A stretch of 35,001 nucleotides of DNA. It comes from an uncultured Alphaproteobacteria bacterium (GTDB lineage: Bacteria; Pseudomonadota; Alphaproteobacteria; UBA11222). Below are positions 1-8,729 of this stretch, piece after piece. A program made the position numbers and the translations under genes. The notes beneath the pieces were generated by a model. That model saw nothing but the letters and a program-made list of their open reading frames with translations, did not search any database and was not told where the DNA came from. Location: NCBI GenBank assembly GCA_937888955.1, contig CALAQW010000026.1, forward strand, positions 1-35,001, written 5' to 3'. The first letter of the stretch is position 1, and every line of letters begins with the position of its first letter.

Positions 1-939
1 GGGGTCAGTTTAGGCTGCTTGGCGCGGCACGAGCTTGCTGCTGCCGTTTCCGCGGCGGGCGGGCTTGGCTGCATCGGTTCTGGCTATATGACCCCTGAGG
101 TCCTGAAGGACGAAATCGCCGCATTGCGCGCCAAAACCGACAAGCCGTTCGGCGTCAACATCCTGTTCGGCCGCCCGCGTCAGCAGGATGGCCGGCACGA
201 AGCCCATATCGAACGGATGGCCCAGGTTGCGCTGGATGCGGAAGTGCCTGTTATTATCTCGGGCCTTGGCAGCCCCTCCCCCCACATCGTGGAGGAAGCG
301 CATAAGCGCGGCATTTTCGTCATGTCGGTGATCGGCGCGCCGCGCCATGCCGCCAAGGCGACCGAAGGCGGGGTCGACGCGCTCATTGCCTCGGGCCAGG
401 AAGGCGGCGGCCATGTGGGCAAGATCGGCACCTCGGTGCTGATCCCCGCCATCGTCGATGTCACCGATCTGCCGCTGATCGCGGCGGGCGGTTTTGCCGA
501 CGGGCGCGGGCTTGTCATGGCGCTGGCAATGGGGGCGCAGGGGATCTGGATGGGCACACGCTTCATCACGACCGAAGAATCCTATGCCCACCAGAATTAC
601 AAGGACAAGATTGTCGATATCGATATCAACGGCACGGTGATCACCCTTGGCCATAGCGGCAAGACCTGCCGGCTGATCAAGAACGACTTCACCGATTACT
701 GGGACTCGCATCCTGAAGAAGTGCAGCCCTTTCCCAAGCAATTGCGGATCGCAGGGGAGAAAGCCTCGGTCGCGGGCCGCGAAAATGGCGATATGGCGAA
801 TGGCTCCTGCCCGGCGGGACAGACTTCGGGACTTATTCATGCGGTCAAACCGGCCGCGGAGGTGATGCGCGATATCGTCGAAGAAGCCCATGCGGTGATC
901 GGCAAGCTGACCACAATGGCCGCCGAAGGCGCGCGATAA
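1..939 (+). CDS. Nitronate monooxygenase-like NAD(P)H-dependent flavin oxidoreductase, 5' end outside window
   Basis: The frame is open to the first base of the window, so the N-terminus is cut off. The visible part opens with the typical early segment ARHELAAAVSAAGGLG, which in this family follows the first beta strand of the TIM barrel. Family features follow: a PFGVNILF strand, ASGQEGGGHVG, which is the FMN-phosphate/active-site loop, and AAGGFADGRG with MGTRFITTEES near the C-terminal end of the barrel. The class oxidises alkyl nitronates with FMN and oxygen; many members are annotated this way without a tested substrate. A TTG at 19 could serve as a start but would remove the first conserved strand, so a start upstream of the window is more likely. 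About 313 codons are visible, close to full length. The protease gene follows 37 bp downstream on the same strand. Confidence 0.85.
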   Translation, partial: GVSLGCLARHELAAAVSAAGGLGCIGSGYMTPEVLKDEIAALRAKTDKPFGVNILFGRPRQQDGRHEAHIERMAQVALDAEVPVIISGLGSPSPHIVEEAHKRGIFVMSVIGAPRHAAKATEGGVDALIASGQEGGGHVGKIGTSVLIPAIVDVTDLPLIAAGGFADGRGLVMALAMGAQGIWMGTRFITTEESYAHQNYKDKIVDIDINGTVITLGHSGKTCRLIKNDFTDYWDSHPEEVQPFPKQLRIAGEKASVAGRENGDMANGSCPAGQTSGLIHAVKPAAEVMRDIVEEAHAVIGKLTTMAAEGAR

Positions 940-976
940 GCGACAAGGGTTAATCCGAAGCGACAGGGGGGCAACG

Positions 977-2104
977 ATGACGATTGCACGAATCCGCGGT
1001 AAAAAGGGCTGGAACACCAAGCTGATCAAATCGGCACAGGCCTGGGCACCGTTGCTGGAAGAGACGGCCGGCGATGATTTCGATTACGGCGATGTCCGGA
1101 TCGGCCATATCGATACGGGCTATGTCGAACATGCGGTGTTCGGTTCCTGGAGCGATACCGGCCAGAGCGAACATATCCTTGTCGATAGCGGCATGAATCT
1201 GATCGATCCGGAACGGGACCCGCGACCGACGGATCCGATCGATGGCGGGCTCAACCCCGGTCATGGCACCCGTATCGGCAGCGTGATGTACGGCTTTGCG
1301 CCGGGCGACTGGGTCGGCGTCGCGCCGCGCGCGCCCGTCGTTCCCTACCGCGCTGTGACCTCGGTCGCACTGATTACCCCGAGCGATATCAGCCGCGTGG
1401 CCGACGCCATTCATCATGCAGTCGATAGCAGCTTTTGCTCGGTCATCAATATGAGCCTGGGCGCGCGACCGACAATCAACCCGTGGGGCGCCTTCCGCCG
1501 GGCAATCAAGAAGCTCGGCACAGCCTGCGATCATGCCTATAACGAAGGGGTGATCGTGGTCGCCGCCCTTGGCAATAACGTGCATGACCGGGCAACCTAC
1601 CCGGCCAAATTCTGGCGCAGCATATGCGCAGGCGGCCTTGAACCCGAATTTGACGGCGACAAGCTCAGCGATGTCGAAATCTGGAAACCACAGGACCCGG
1701 CACTGATCGGCAGCGACTATCAGTTCGTCGATATCTGGGCACCCGCCGATATGATTTTCCGCGCCAAGACACAGAAACGCACGCCCGGCACTGTGCAGCA
1801 GCATTACAGCCCCGAACCCGATGGCGACGGATCATCCTATGCCGCCGCGTCGGTCAGCGGCACGGCCGCCATCTGGCTTGCCCGGCGCGGCGCGGAAATC
1901 GGGGAACTGTACAAGGATAACACCTGGATGGTCACGGAAGCCTTCCGCAGTTTGCTGAAAACAACAGCGCAAGGCAGGCCGTCAGATGCGCCTGATGAAA
2001 CAGATACCGGCATATTGGATGCGAAGGCACTTGTTGAGGCGGATCTGCCCGATCCCGCGACGTTGAAATTCGAAGACCGCGAAAGCCGCGATATGTGGGG
2101 CTAG
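977..2104 (+). CDS. Subtilisin-like serine peptidase (S8 family), no signal peptide
   Basis: The protein has 375 residues. The catalytic triad can be read directly: Asp46 in GHIDTGY, His96 in NPGHGTRIG, and Ser287 in GDGSSYAAASVSG, which matches the family pattern GTSxAxP with an altered last position. The oxyanion-hole Asn lies in VVAALGNN. The start ATG at 977 has a strong purine-rich ribosome site (AGGGGGG) about six bases upstream. There is no signal peptide, no lipobox and no obvious long propeptide: the catalytic Asp comes only 46 residues from the start. The enzyme therefore looks intracellular or exported by an unrecognised route. It follows the flavoprotein gene at 37 bp and may be cotranscribed with it. 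Substrate unknown. The S8 assignment is secure; no named subfamily is assigned. Confidence 0.9.
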   Translation: MTIARIRGKKGWNTKLIKSAQAWAPLLEETAGDDFDYGDVRIGHIDTGYVEHAVFGSWSDTGQSEHILVDSGMNLIDPERDPRPTDPIDGGLNPGHGTRIGSVMYGFAPGDWVGVAPRAPVVPYRAVTSVALITPSDISRVADAIHHAVDSSFCSVINMSLGARPTINPWGAFRRAIKKLGTACDHAYNEGVIVVAALGNNVHDRATYPAKFWRSICAGGLEPEFDGDKLSDVEIWKPQDPALIGSDYQFVDIWAPADMIFRAKTQKRTPGTVQQHYSPEPDGDGSSYAAASVSGTAAIWLARRGAEIGELYKDNTWMVTEAFRSLLKTTAQGRPSDAPDETDTGILDAKALVEADLPDPATLKFEDRESRDMWG

Positions 2105-2177
2105 TCAATTCAACAGTTGATCGAAAGCGGGCTGCCGCGCATTATCGCCGCACCATCGGTTTGCGCCGAGTCAGAAC

Positions 2178-2360
2178 TGACCGGAGCACATGCAAGGGAA
2201 CATGGGAGGGACACCGCATCTAATGCTGCGGCGTGCCGAGCCAGGGCTGCCCCCGCAACTGTGAGCGGCGAGCCACCTTTCGCGTCAAGCCACTGGCCAA
2301 TAGCGGCTGGGAAGGCAGAAAAGGGGCGATGAACCGCAAGCCAGGAAACCTTGCCGGTGG
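2178..2360 (+). promoter_or_regulatory. Cobalamin (B12) riboswitch
   Basis: The conserved cobalamin riboswitch elements occur in order. AAGGGAA is followed by a GGGAGGG segment, then GCTGCCCCCGCAACTGT at 2246-2262, then GCCACTGG near 2300, then GGGAAGG near 2310, and finally the B12 box AAGCCAGGAAACCTTGCC ending near 2356. A short closing helix can form between ACCGG at 2180 and CCGGT at 2354. This order and these sequences match the class as I know it. The element starts about 75 bases after the protease stop and lies about 140 bases upstream of the propeller start. A GGGCC/GGCCC hairpin lies downstream, near 2398-2415, and may be part of the expression platform, but it has no U-run. Such elements normally lower expression when adenosylcobalamin is abundant. 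Confidence 0.93.
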
Positions 2361-2496
2361 TGATGTCTTCGCGAGACCCGGGGCCGGGGTTGGCTTCGGG
2401 CCTGTGTTCGGCCCTGATCATGAGGGAAATCAGATCGGGATGGGCATTCGGGTCGCGACGGCATCTCTTCGAACGATAAAATATGGAGAGGTGCAT

Positions 2497-3690
2497 ATGC
2501 CATTTGGTTTTCAACAATTGCGGCGCTCGGGTGTCGCCGCCACGGTTGCGCTGGGCGCGCTGATACTGGCGGGAAGCGGCGCGCAGGCGCATAGCCCCGA
2601 CGGCGTGGCCAATTCCGACTATCTGTATGTGCCCAACCGCGCATCCGCCGATATCACCATCATCGACACAAGCACGGATCAGGTGATTGGCAAGGTCGGC
2701 GTCGGCAATGTCCCGCATCAGGTCGCCGTTTCAGCATCAGCCGGCGCACTGGTCGCAAGCAATACGAAAGATAACAGCCTGTCGGTCATCGATCTGGACA
2801 CGCAGCAAACGGTCGCGACCCTCATTCTGGATAGCGAGCCCGAGCATATGCAGCTCAGCCCTGACGGGATGACGCTTGCCGTGGGTAATATCGCGGCGGG
2901 CACCGTGTCGCTGATCGATCTGGCCCAGAATGTCGAAACCGCCCGTATCGACGGCTTTTTCCAACCGCACAATCTGACCTGGAATAATGAGGGCAGCTTG
3001 CTGTTCGCGGCAAATCTGGGCGCCAATCACATTTCCGTCGTGGATACGGCAAAGGCCGAGATCATTCGCGAAATTCCGGTTGGCGATCCGCAAATGGTCG
3101 CCTATCGCGGCGATGCGGCGGATGCTGATTTTCAGGGCCTGATCAACGTCACGCGCAGTATTGACGGCAAGCTCGGTTTTGCGGCGCATGGTGAAAGCGG
3201 CCAGATGGCGGTGATCGATCTCGACAGCGGCGAATTGCGCAAGAACCTGTCCGTTGGCGAACGGCCCTGGCGTGCCTTCGCAACCCCGGATGGCAAATTC
3301 ATGCTGATCCCGCGCAATGGCGATCAAACGGTGGCGGTTGTCGATGCGGCAACACAGGAAACAATCGCGGTTCTGCCGGGCGCGGCCGACATGACCGGGG
3401 TGAATACGGATCCGACCGGGCGTTTTGCCTATGTGATTTCCCGTGGCGATCACAAGCTCGTGGTGCTGGATCTGGCCCAAATGCGGTCACATGGCGAGAT
3501 TGCGCTTGGCGGCTCGCCGGAAACCGGCGTGACGGCACCGGGCAGCGGCAAGCTTTATGTGGCGCTCAGCAGCTCAAATCAGGTTGCGGTGATCGACACG
3601 GCAACAGCGACATTGACCGGCACGATCGATCGCGTCGGCGAGGAGCCCTGGGGTGCGTATATGGTCGGCGCTGCTAATTACTGCCATTAG
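2497..3690 (+). CDS. Exported YVTN-repeat beta-propeller under cobalamin riboswitch control
   Basis: The start is ATG 2497, not the longer upstream frame: GGAGAGG sits five bases before it, a signal peptide begins there, and the upstream part of the frame translates the riboswitch. The product has 397 residues. Residues 1 to about 35 form a Sec signal peptide with a hydrophobic core (VAATVALGALILAGSG) and a probable AQA cleavage site. The mature part contains eight recognisable YVTN-type repeats, each of the form xLYVxN...(V/I)xVIDxxT...(V/I)xxIxVG. This predicts a seven- or eight-bladed propeller in the periplasm or on the surface. No lipobox is seen. The riboswitch links it to B12. A BtuG-like role in binding B12 is possible, because BtuG of Bacteroidetes is also an exported propeller, but this rests on fold and regulation only. 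The next gene overlaps it by 38 bp. Confidence 0.85.
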   Translation: MPFGFQQLRRSGVAATVALGALILAGSGAQAHSPDGVANSDYLYVPNRASADITIIDTSTDQVIGKVGVGNVPHQVAVSASAGALVASNTKDNSLSVIDLDTQQTVATLILDSEPEHMQLSPDGMTLAVGNIAAGTVSLIDLAQNVETARIDGFFQPHNLTWNNEGSLLFAANLGANHISVVDTAKAEIIREIPVGDPQMVAYRGDAADADFQGLINVTRSIDGKLGFAAHGESGQMAVIDLDSGELRKNLSVGERPWRAFATPDGKFMLIPRNGDQTVAVVDAATQETIAVLPGAADMTGVNTDPTGRFAYVISRGDHKLVVLDLAQMRSHGEIALGGSPETGVTAPGSGKLYVALSSSNQVAVIDTATATLTGTIDRVGEEPWGAYMVGAANYCH

Positions 3691-4477
3691 CCTTGCCGCC
3701 GGTCGCGCCGCCTATGGCATGCCCGACCGGATCGGCAGGATCTGGGAGTTAGCGCAGCAGGGGATGGCTGAAAAGCTGCCCCCGCTTGAAGAGCTGAAAA
3801 ACAAGTGTGGCGCGGACGCGGTCTGCGCTGCACGGCTTATTATCGATGCGGAACCGCGCGCCCGGCTGCAAAGGGTTCCTGCTCCCGATACCGATCGCAT
3901 CCGCCTGCAAAAACGGACGAGCTCAGTCACCCATGCCGAATGGCGGGCGGGCCGCCGCCATATACGGCTCAACTATTTCGGGCGCAATGTCCGGGAAGAG
4001 TTACGTCATGCCCTGTTGCCGGTTGCCATAAAAGCAGGGGTGCCGGAAGTGGTGCTTGATCTGCGCTGCAATGGCGGCGGCGATGTCGAACGTATGCTGT
4101 CAGCAGCCGGGCTGTTTACCGGCCCCGTGGAACAGGCCCTGATCGCAAAGGCGGATGGCGCATCGCGCCCGCTGCCCATCACAAGTGACACGCCACCGAT
4201 TTTCTCAGGCCGGCTGACAGTGCGTATCGGCCCGGACACCGCAAGCAGTGGCGAAGCGCTGGCGGCGCTGCTGAAGAAGTTTGCCAATGCCCGCCTGATC
4301 GGCACACGCACACAGGGCAAAAGCTACAGCCAGCAAGTCATTCCCGTGTCGCAACGCTGGCACTTGCTGTTCCCGCAAGCAAATCTGCGGGTGCCTGGCA
4401 TCGATTGGCAAAATGGCCTCGTCCCGGATGTCCCACGCAGTGAAGCGGAAGCCGCCTGCCCGCGCAGCAGCGCATAA
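3653..4477 (+). CDS. Small exported S41-type (C-terminal processing) serine peptidase
   Basis: The protein has 274 residues from a GTG start at 3653, supported by GAGGAG seven bases upstream and by the signal peptide that begins there (MRIWSALLITAISLAAGRAAYG). The S41 core is visible. VVLDLRCNGGGD is the conserved strand and loop before the active site. DTASSGEALAALLKK carries the candidate nucleophilic Ser, and LIGTRTQGKSYSQQ carries the candidate general-base Lys, as in CtpA and Prc. No PDZ domain is evident, so the protein is much shorter than typical Ctp enzymes. The start lies inside the propeller gene (38-bp overlap), so the two are translationally coupled and both should respond to the B12 riboswitch. 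Its target is unknown; processing of the propeller or of an uptake component is conceivable. Confidence 0.75.
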   Translation: MRIWSALLITAISLAAGRAAYGMPDRIGRIWELAQQGMAEKLPPLEELKNKCGADAVCAARLIIDAEPRARLQRVPAPDTDRIRLQKRTSSVTHAEWRAGRRHIRLNYFGRNVREELRHALLPVAIKAGVPEVVLDLRCNGGGDVERMLSAAGLFTGPVEQALIAKADGASRPLPITSDTPPIFSGRLTVRIGPDTASSGEALAALLKKFANARLIGTRTQGKSYSQQVIPVSQRWHLLFPQANLRVPGIDWQNGLVPDVPRSEAEAACPRSSA

Positions 4478-5986
4478 TCAGCCGTCGGTCAGCACGCGCG
4501 CAACCGCCGCTTTCCAGCCGCGATATTTGCTGTCCCGCTGATCAGCGGACATTTGCGGCACGAACCGCCGCTCGCACCGCCAGTTATCCGCCAGCATATC
4601 CAGGGAGGGATAAAGCCCGACCTCAAGCCCGGCGAGATAAGCCGCCCCCAAAGCCGTCGTTTCGATTATTTCCGGTCTTTCGACGACAAGACCGGTCATA
4701 TCCGCCAGAAACTGCATCGCCCAGTCATTTGCCGACATACCACCATCGACCCGCAATCTGTCGGGCAGGGTTCCCGCATCCTGCGCCATGGCCTGCAACA
4801 GATCGCGCGTCTGATAGGCAACCGATTCAAGCCCCGCGCGCACGATTTCCGCGATCCCCGTATCACGCGTCATGCCCAGGATGGCGCCGCGCGCATGCGG
4901 GTCCCAATAAGGCGCCCCAAGCCCTGCAAAACCGGGCACAAGATAGACTTGCGAATCCGGGGCGGCGGCGGCAGCCAGCCCCGCGCTTTCTTCCGCATGG
5001 CCGATGAAGCGCGCCTGATCGCGCAGCCATTGAACCGTCGCGCCGGCCATAAAGATGCTGCCCTCAAGGGCATATGAGGGGCTGCCCGCCCGCTGATAGG
5101 CGATGGTGGATAGCAACCGATGCTGCGAGGCAACCGCCTTGTCGCCTGTATGCATCATCGCAAAGCAGCCGGTCCCATAAGTGGATTTCAGCATGCCGGG
5201 CCGGAAACAGGCCTGCCCCACCGTGGCGGCCTGCTGATCGCCGGCGACACCTGTAATCGGGATCGCCGCCCCGAAATGCGCCGCATCGCAGATCCCGAAA
5301 TCTCCCTGACAATCGCGCAGGCCGGGCAAAAGCTGCCGCGGAATGCCAAACAGATAAAGCAGTTGATCATCCCATTTGCGGTGCGCGAGATTGAACAGGC
5401 TGGTCCTGCTGGCGTTGCTGACATCGGTCAGATGCGCGGCCCCGCCGGTAAGTTTCCAGATCAGCCAGCTATCGATTGTGCCGAAAGCCAGCTCGCCGCG
5501 TTTCGCCCGGCCGCGCGCGTCGGGCACATTGTCGAGCAGCCATTTCAGCTTGCTGGCGGAAAAATACGGATCGAGCAGCAGCCCGGCGCGCTCACGTACA
5601 ATTTCCTCGCGTCCGTCGCCCCGCAAAGCCGCACAGTAATCGGCGGTCCGCCGATCCTGCCAGACAATCGCGTGATAAAGCGGCATACCGGTTTGGCGAT
5701 CCCACAGCAGGGTCGTTTCGCGCTGATTGGCGATACCGATCGCCGCCACCTCGGATGCCTGCACACCGGCTGTGCGCAGCACCTCGCGCCCCACATCGCG
5801 CGTATCGCGCCAAATCGCTTCAGGGTCATGTTCGACCCAACCCTCCTGCGGATAAATCTGCGGCAATTCACGTTGTGCCATTCCGCAAAGCCGCGCCTCA
5901 GCATCGAAAAGCAGCGCCCGGCTGCTTGTCGTTCCCTGATCGAAGGACAGGATGTAGCGCTTGTCTTGCATCGGCCTGGTTACCAT
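4478..5986 (-). CDS. glpK: Glycerol kinase
   Basis: The product has about 502 residues, the normal length for the FGGY kinase GlpK, which makes sn-glycerol 3-phosphate from glycerol and ATP in the cytoplasm. The N-terminal phosphate loop SFDQGTTSSRALLFD, the ANQRETTLLWDRQTG segment, the family signature GLGAPYWDPHARG and the C-terminal adenosine-binding segment LRVDGGMSAND are all present. An alternative start is the Met at residue 6 (5971); neither start has a strong ribosome site. No glpD, glpF or glpR homologue is nearby, so it stands alone here. It converges on the S41 gene (stops adjacent) and diverges from moaA across 69 bp. Confidence 0.95.
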   Translation of the reverse strand: MVTRPMQDKRYILSFDQGTTSSRALLFDAEARLCGMAQRELPQIYPQEGWVEHDPEAIWRDTRDVGREVLRTAGVQASEVAAIGIANQRETTLLWDRQTGMPLYHAIVWQDRRTADYCAALRGDGREEIVRERAGLLLDPYFSASKLKWLLDNVPDARGRAKRGELAFGTIDSWLIWKLTGGAAHLTDVSNASRTSLFNLAHRKWDDQLLYLFGIPRQLLPGLRDCQGDFGICDAAHFGAAIPITGVAGDQQAATVGQACFRPGMLKSTYGTGCFAMMHTGDKAVASQHRLLSTIAYQRAGSPSYALEGSIFMAGATVQWLRDQARFIGHAEESAGLAAAAAPDSQVYLVPGFAGLGAPYWDPHARGAILGMTRDTGIAEIVRAGLESVAYQTRDLLQAMAQDAGTLPDRLRVDGGMSANDWAMQFLADMTGLVVERPEIIETTALGAAYLAGLEVGLYPSLDMLADNWRCERRFVPQMSADQRDSKYRGWKAAVARVLTDG

Positions 5987-6055
5987 CTAGAGGCGGAAAA
6001 GCCCTATTGCTTTTAGGGGCGAAAATATCCGGCATCCTATATAAGTTATCGCATT

Positions 6056-7114
6056 ATGGCACTCGAACTGCACCACCCTGATCAATTGCCCGCATCGGCG
6101 GCAGATACGCCGCTTATCGACCCTTATGGACGGGCCGTGACCTATCTGCGCGTGTCGGTGACCGATCGCTGCGATTTCCGCTGCGTCTACTGCATGTCGG
6201 AACATATGACGTTTCTGCCCAAACGCGACCTGCTGACGCTTGAGGAGCTTGATCAGGTCTGCAGCGCCTTCATATCGCGCGGTGTCGTCAAGCTGCGGAT
6301 CAGCGGCGGCGAACCGCTTGTCCGGCGCGATATCATGTGGCTGTTCAACCGGCTTGGCCGGCATTTGCAAAGCGGGGCGCTGGAAGAGCTGACCTTGACC
6401 ACGAATGGTACGCAGCTGCCCAGATATGCCCGCGAGCTGTATGACTGCGGCGTGCGGCGGGTGAATATCTCGCTCGATACGCGCGATCGGGATAAATTCG
6501 CCGACATCACCCGCTGGGGCCGGCTTGAGCAGACACTTGCGGGCATCGATGCAGCGCAGGAAGCCGGGCTCCGCGTCAAGATCAATATGGTCGCGCTGAA
6601 AGACGTCAATGGCGATGAAATCCCGCAGATGATCCGCTGGGCGCATGGCCGCGATATGGATCTGACCCTGATCGAAACCATGCCGCTTGGCGATATCGAT
6701 GGCGACCGGACCGATCAATATCTGCCCCTGTCGCGCGTGCGCGCGGCGCTGGCGGACGAATTCACCCTGACCCCGCTTGCCGAGCGGACAGGCGGGCCCG
6801 CCCGCTATGACCGGGTTGAAGAAACCGGCGGCAAGCTTGGTATGATTACACCCCTGACCCATAATTTCTGCGAATCCTGCAACCGGGTCCGGCTTACCTG
6901 CACAGGCACGCTTTACATGTGTCTCGGGCAGGAGGATTCGGCCGATCTGCGCGCGGCATTGCGCACGGATGCGTCAGAAGGCACCGGCGACCGGCAACTG
7001 ATGGCACGGATTGATGAGGCCATCGGCCGAAAGCCCGAGGGCCATGATTTCGTTATCGACCGCAAAGGCCGCAAACCCGCGGTGAAACGGCACATGTCGA
7101 CAACAGGCGGCTGA
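6056..7114 (+). CDS. moaA: GTP 3',8-cyclase, molybdenum cofactor biosynthesis
   Basis: This radical SAM enzyme converts GTP to the cyclic intermediate that MoaC turns into cyclic pyranopterin phosphate. The 352-residue product has the N-terminal cluster motif Cys39-x3-Cys43-x2-Cys46 ([10 protein letters not shown]), the SAM-binding ISGGEPL at about 82-88, and the second cluster Cys272, Cys275 and Cys289, with the 3/14 spacing of MoaA. It ends in the characteristic double glycine (STTGG), which takes part in catalysis in this family. Start ATG 6056 is only 69 bp from the divergent glpK start and has no clear ribosome site. No other moa or mob gene is in the window. Confidence 0.96.
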   Translation: MALELHHPDQLPASAADTPLIDPYGRAVTYLRVSVTDRCDFRCVYCMSEHMTFLPKRDLLTLEELDQVCSAFISRGVVKLRISGGEPLVRRDIMWLFNRLGRHLQSGALEELTLTTNGTQLPRYARELYDCGVRRVNISLDTRDRDKFADITRWGRLEQTLAGIDAAQEAGLRVKINMVALKDVNGDEIPQMIRWAHGRDMDLTLIETMPLGDIDGDRTDQYLPLSRVRAALADEFTLTPLAERTGGPARYDRVEETGGKLGMITPLTHNFCESCNRVRLTCTGTLYMCLGQEDSADLRAALRTDASEGTGDRQLMARIDEAIGRKPEGHDFVIDRKGRKPAVKRHMSTTGG

Positions 7115-7118
7115 CCTT

Positions 7119-8621
7119 TTAACGGGCGGCGGCTTTATCCTGCAGATCCGCGTCGGACATTTGCGCCGATAGCGGCAATGTGATCCGGACCGTCGTTCCG
7201 CATTTGCCACCCGTTTCAAAATCGATAATCCCGTCCTGCATATCCACCAGCATTTTCACCATCGCCAGCCCCAGCCCCGTTCCCGGTACAGCATTGCGGT
7301 CACTCTCGGCGCCGCGACGGAACAGTTGCAGGATATTCTCCTGTTCCTTTTCGGAAATACCGATTCCTGTGTCACTCACCCAGATTTCACAATGATTGTC
7401 AGCTAGCATCCGGTAGCCAAGCGTGATCACGCCGCCCGCATGGGAAAACTTGATGCCGTTGCTGATCAGGTTGCGCAAGATCTGCCGGATCACAACTGTA
7501 TCCAGATTGATAAAATAATCAGGATTTGCCGCTTCATCCACCTTGATTGTCAGCCCGGCATCTTCGGTCTGGGTGGCATAGCTGTCAGCAATTTCATTCA
7601 GCAAGCTGTATATATCGAACGGCTCGGGCGTGATCGTTACCCGCCCGGCATTGAGTTGTGAAAAAAACAGCAGATCATTCACAAGCCCGAGCAGATGCGC
7701 GCCGCTGCCCGCGATATCGCCGGCATAATCCTTATATTGTGGACTGGCATGCGCGCCGAACATCTCATCACGTATAATTTCCGAAAACCCGATGATCCCG
7801 TTGAGCGGTGTGCGCAATTCATGACTGATATTGTTGAGAAACGCCGTCATCGACTTGTTCATCTGCTCTGCCGCAGCCTGCGCCTCTTGCGCCAGTTCCG
7901 CCGAGCGGCGCAATTCATGCTGAGTTTCTTCCATCAATGCCAATTCGGCTCTGGTCGCGCCACGCTCTTCCCGCAGAGCAGCCAGCACGTATAAAAGAGC
8001 CGTCGAGGCGCAAACCGATAGCGATAGCTGAACGAAACTTACGACCGTAACATGCGGCATCCCGTCGGTATCAAGCGCGAAGGCAAATGCCACAGATGAC
8101 AGCACAGCCACCAATACCGCAACCAGACCAAGACGCCATGCGGTCTGCGGACCTTGCGTCAATGCCATCGCTATTAACGCAGGGTGAATCCACAAGGCAG
8201 TGTGGAGGGCGCGTCCGGGCACCCCGTTCGAAAATAGCGTCCCCCCAACCATCACCAGGATGTATAAAGCCGCTAACCAGAAAATGGTAAATGTCATCCA
8301 TTGCAGCGCATTTATCGCTTGATCAAATGACTCTCTGCTGTTGCGAAAACGCAAGAAACCCAATGTTATGAAAGTCAAGAATGACAGCTCGGTCGCAGCC
8401 AATGCGATATATTCAATAAAGGTCGCCTGACCTGTGACGGCTAAATACCACCACTCAACCATGCCACCCAACGCCGCACAGCCCAAAGTCAGACAAATCA
8501 TACGAAAAACGATCGTATGTAAGGGTTTGCCTGCATTGAATAAAAATGAATGCGCAGGCAGCGCCGCAATAACTTTTTCCTGCATATTACCCATCGGTGG
8601 GTCGACAGGTACGCCTGACAA
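7119..8621 (-). CDS. Membrane-bound orphan sensor histidine kinase
   Basis: The product has 500 residues from a TTG start at 8621. An AGGA six bases upstream favours it over the ATG codons at 8594 and 8585. Residues of about 35-215 hold some six hydrophobic segments with short loops, so sensing is probably within or near the membrane. A coiled coil (about 218-258) leads to the HisKA domain with phosphoacceptor His267 in NNISHELRTPLNG. The ATPase domain follows with the N box LRNLISNGIKFS, WVSDTGIGI and GTGLGLAMVK. There is no receiver domain and no adjacent response regulator gene, so its partner is elsewhere. It lies downstream of thrS on the same strand and converges with moaA (stops four bases apart). 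Ligand unknown. Confidence 0.9.
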   Translation of the reverse strand: MSGVPVDPPMGNMQEKVIAALPAHSFLFNAGKPLHTIVFRMICLTLGCAALGGMVEWWYLAVTGQATFIEYIALAATELSFLTFITLGFLRFRNSRESFDQAINALQWMTFTIFWLAALYILVMVGGTLFSNGVPGRALHTALWIHPALIAMALTQGPQTAWRLGLVAVLVAVLSSVAFAFALDTDGMPHVTVVSFVQLSLSVCASTALLYVLAALREERGATRAELALMEETQHELRRSAELAQEAQAAAEQMNKSMTAFLNNISHELRTPLNGIIGFSEIIRDEMFGAHASPQYKDYAGDIAGSGAHLLGLVNDLLFFSQLNAGRVTITPEPFDIYSLLNEIADSYATQTEDAGLTIKVDEAANPDYFINLDTVVIRQILRNLISNGIKFSHAGGVITLGYRMLADNHCEIWVSDTGIGISEKEQENILQLFRRGAESDRNAVPGTGLGLAMVKMLVDMQDGIIDFETGGKCGTTVRITLPLSAQMSDADLQDKAAAR

Positions 8622-8665
8622 ATCAGATCCTGATTATTCCCACAGCCCTATAAATTTGACGGAAG

Positions 8666-8708
8666 GTTCCGAAAAACACCTGAAAATAAGGTTTTCGACT
8701 TTCGGAAC
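8666..8708. other. 9-bp inverted repeat between thrS and the histidine kinase gene
   Basis: GTTCCGAAA at 8666-8674 is matched perfectly by TTTCGGAAC at 8700-8708. A nested alternative pairs CGAAAA (8670-8675) with TTTTCG (8692-8697), plus CCT with AGG. The two stems share bases, so they are mutually exclusive. On the minus strand the element lies just after the thrS stop and about 45 bases before the kinase start. It could be a weak terminator, an attenuator-like switch or an operator. There is no clean U-run directly after the long stem. Confidence 0.35.
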
Positions 8709-8729
8709 GGCAGTCCGCAAACCAACCCT

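Noticed and set aside
2233-2496. Upstream extension of the propeller frame
   Set aside because: These 88 codons translate the riboswitch and leader. The ribosome site and signal peptide place the start at 2497.
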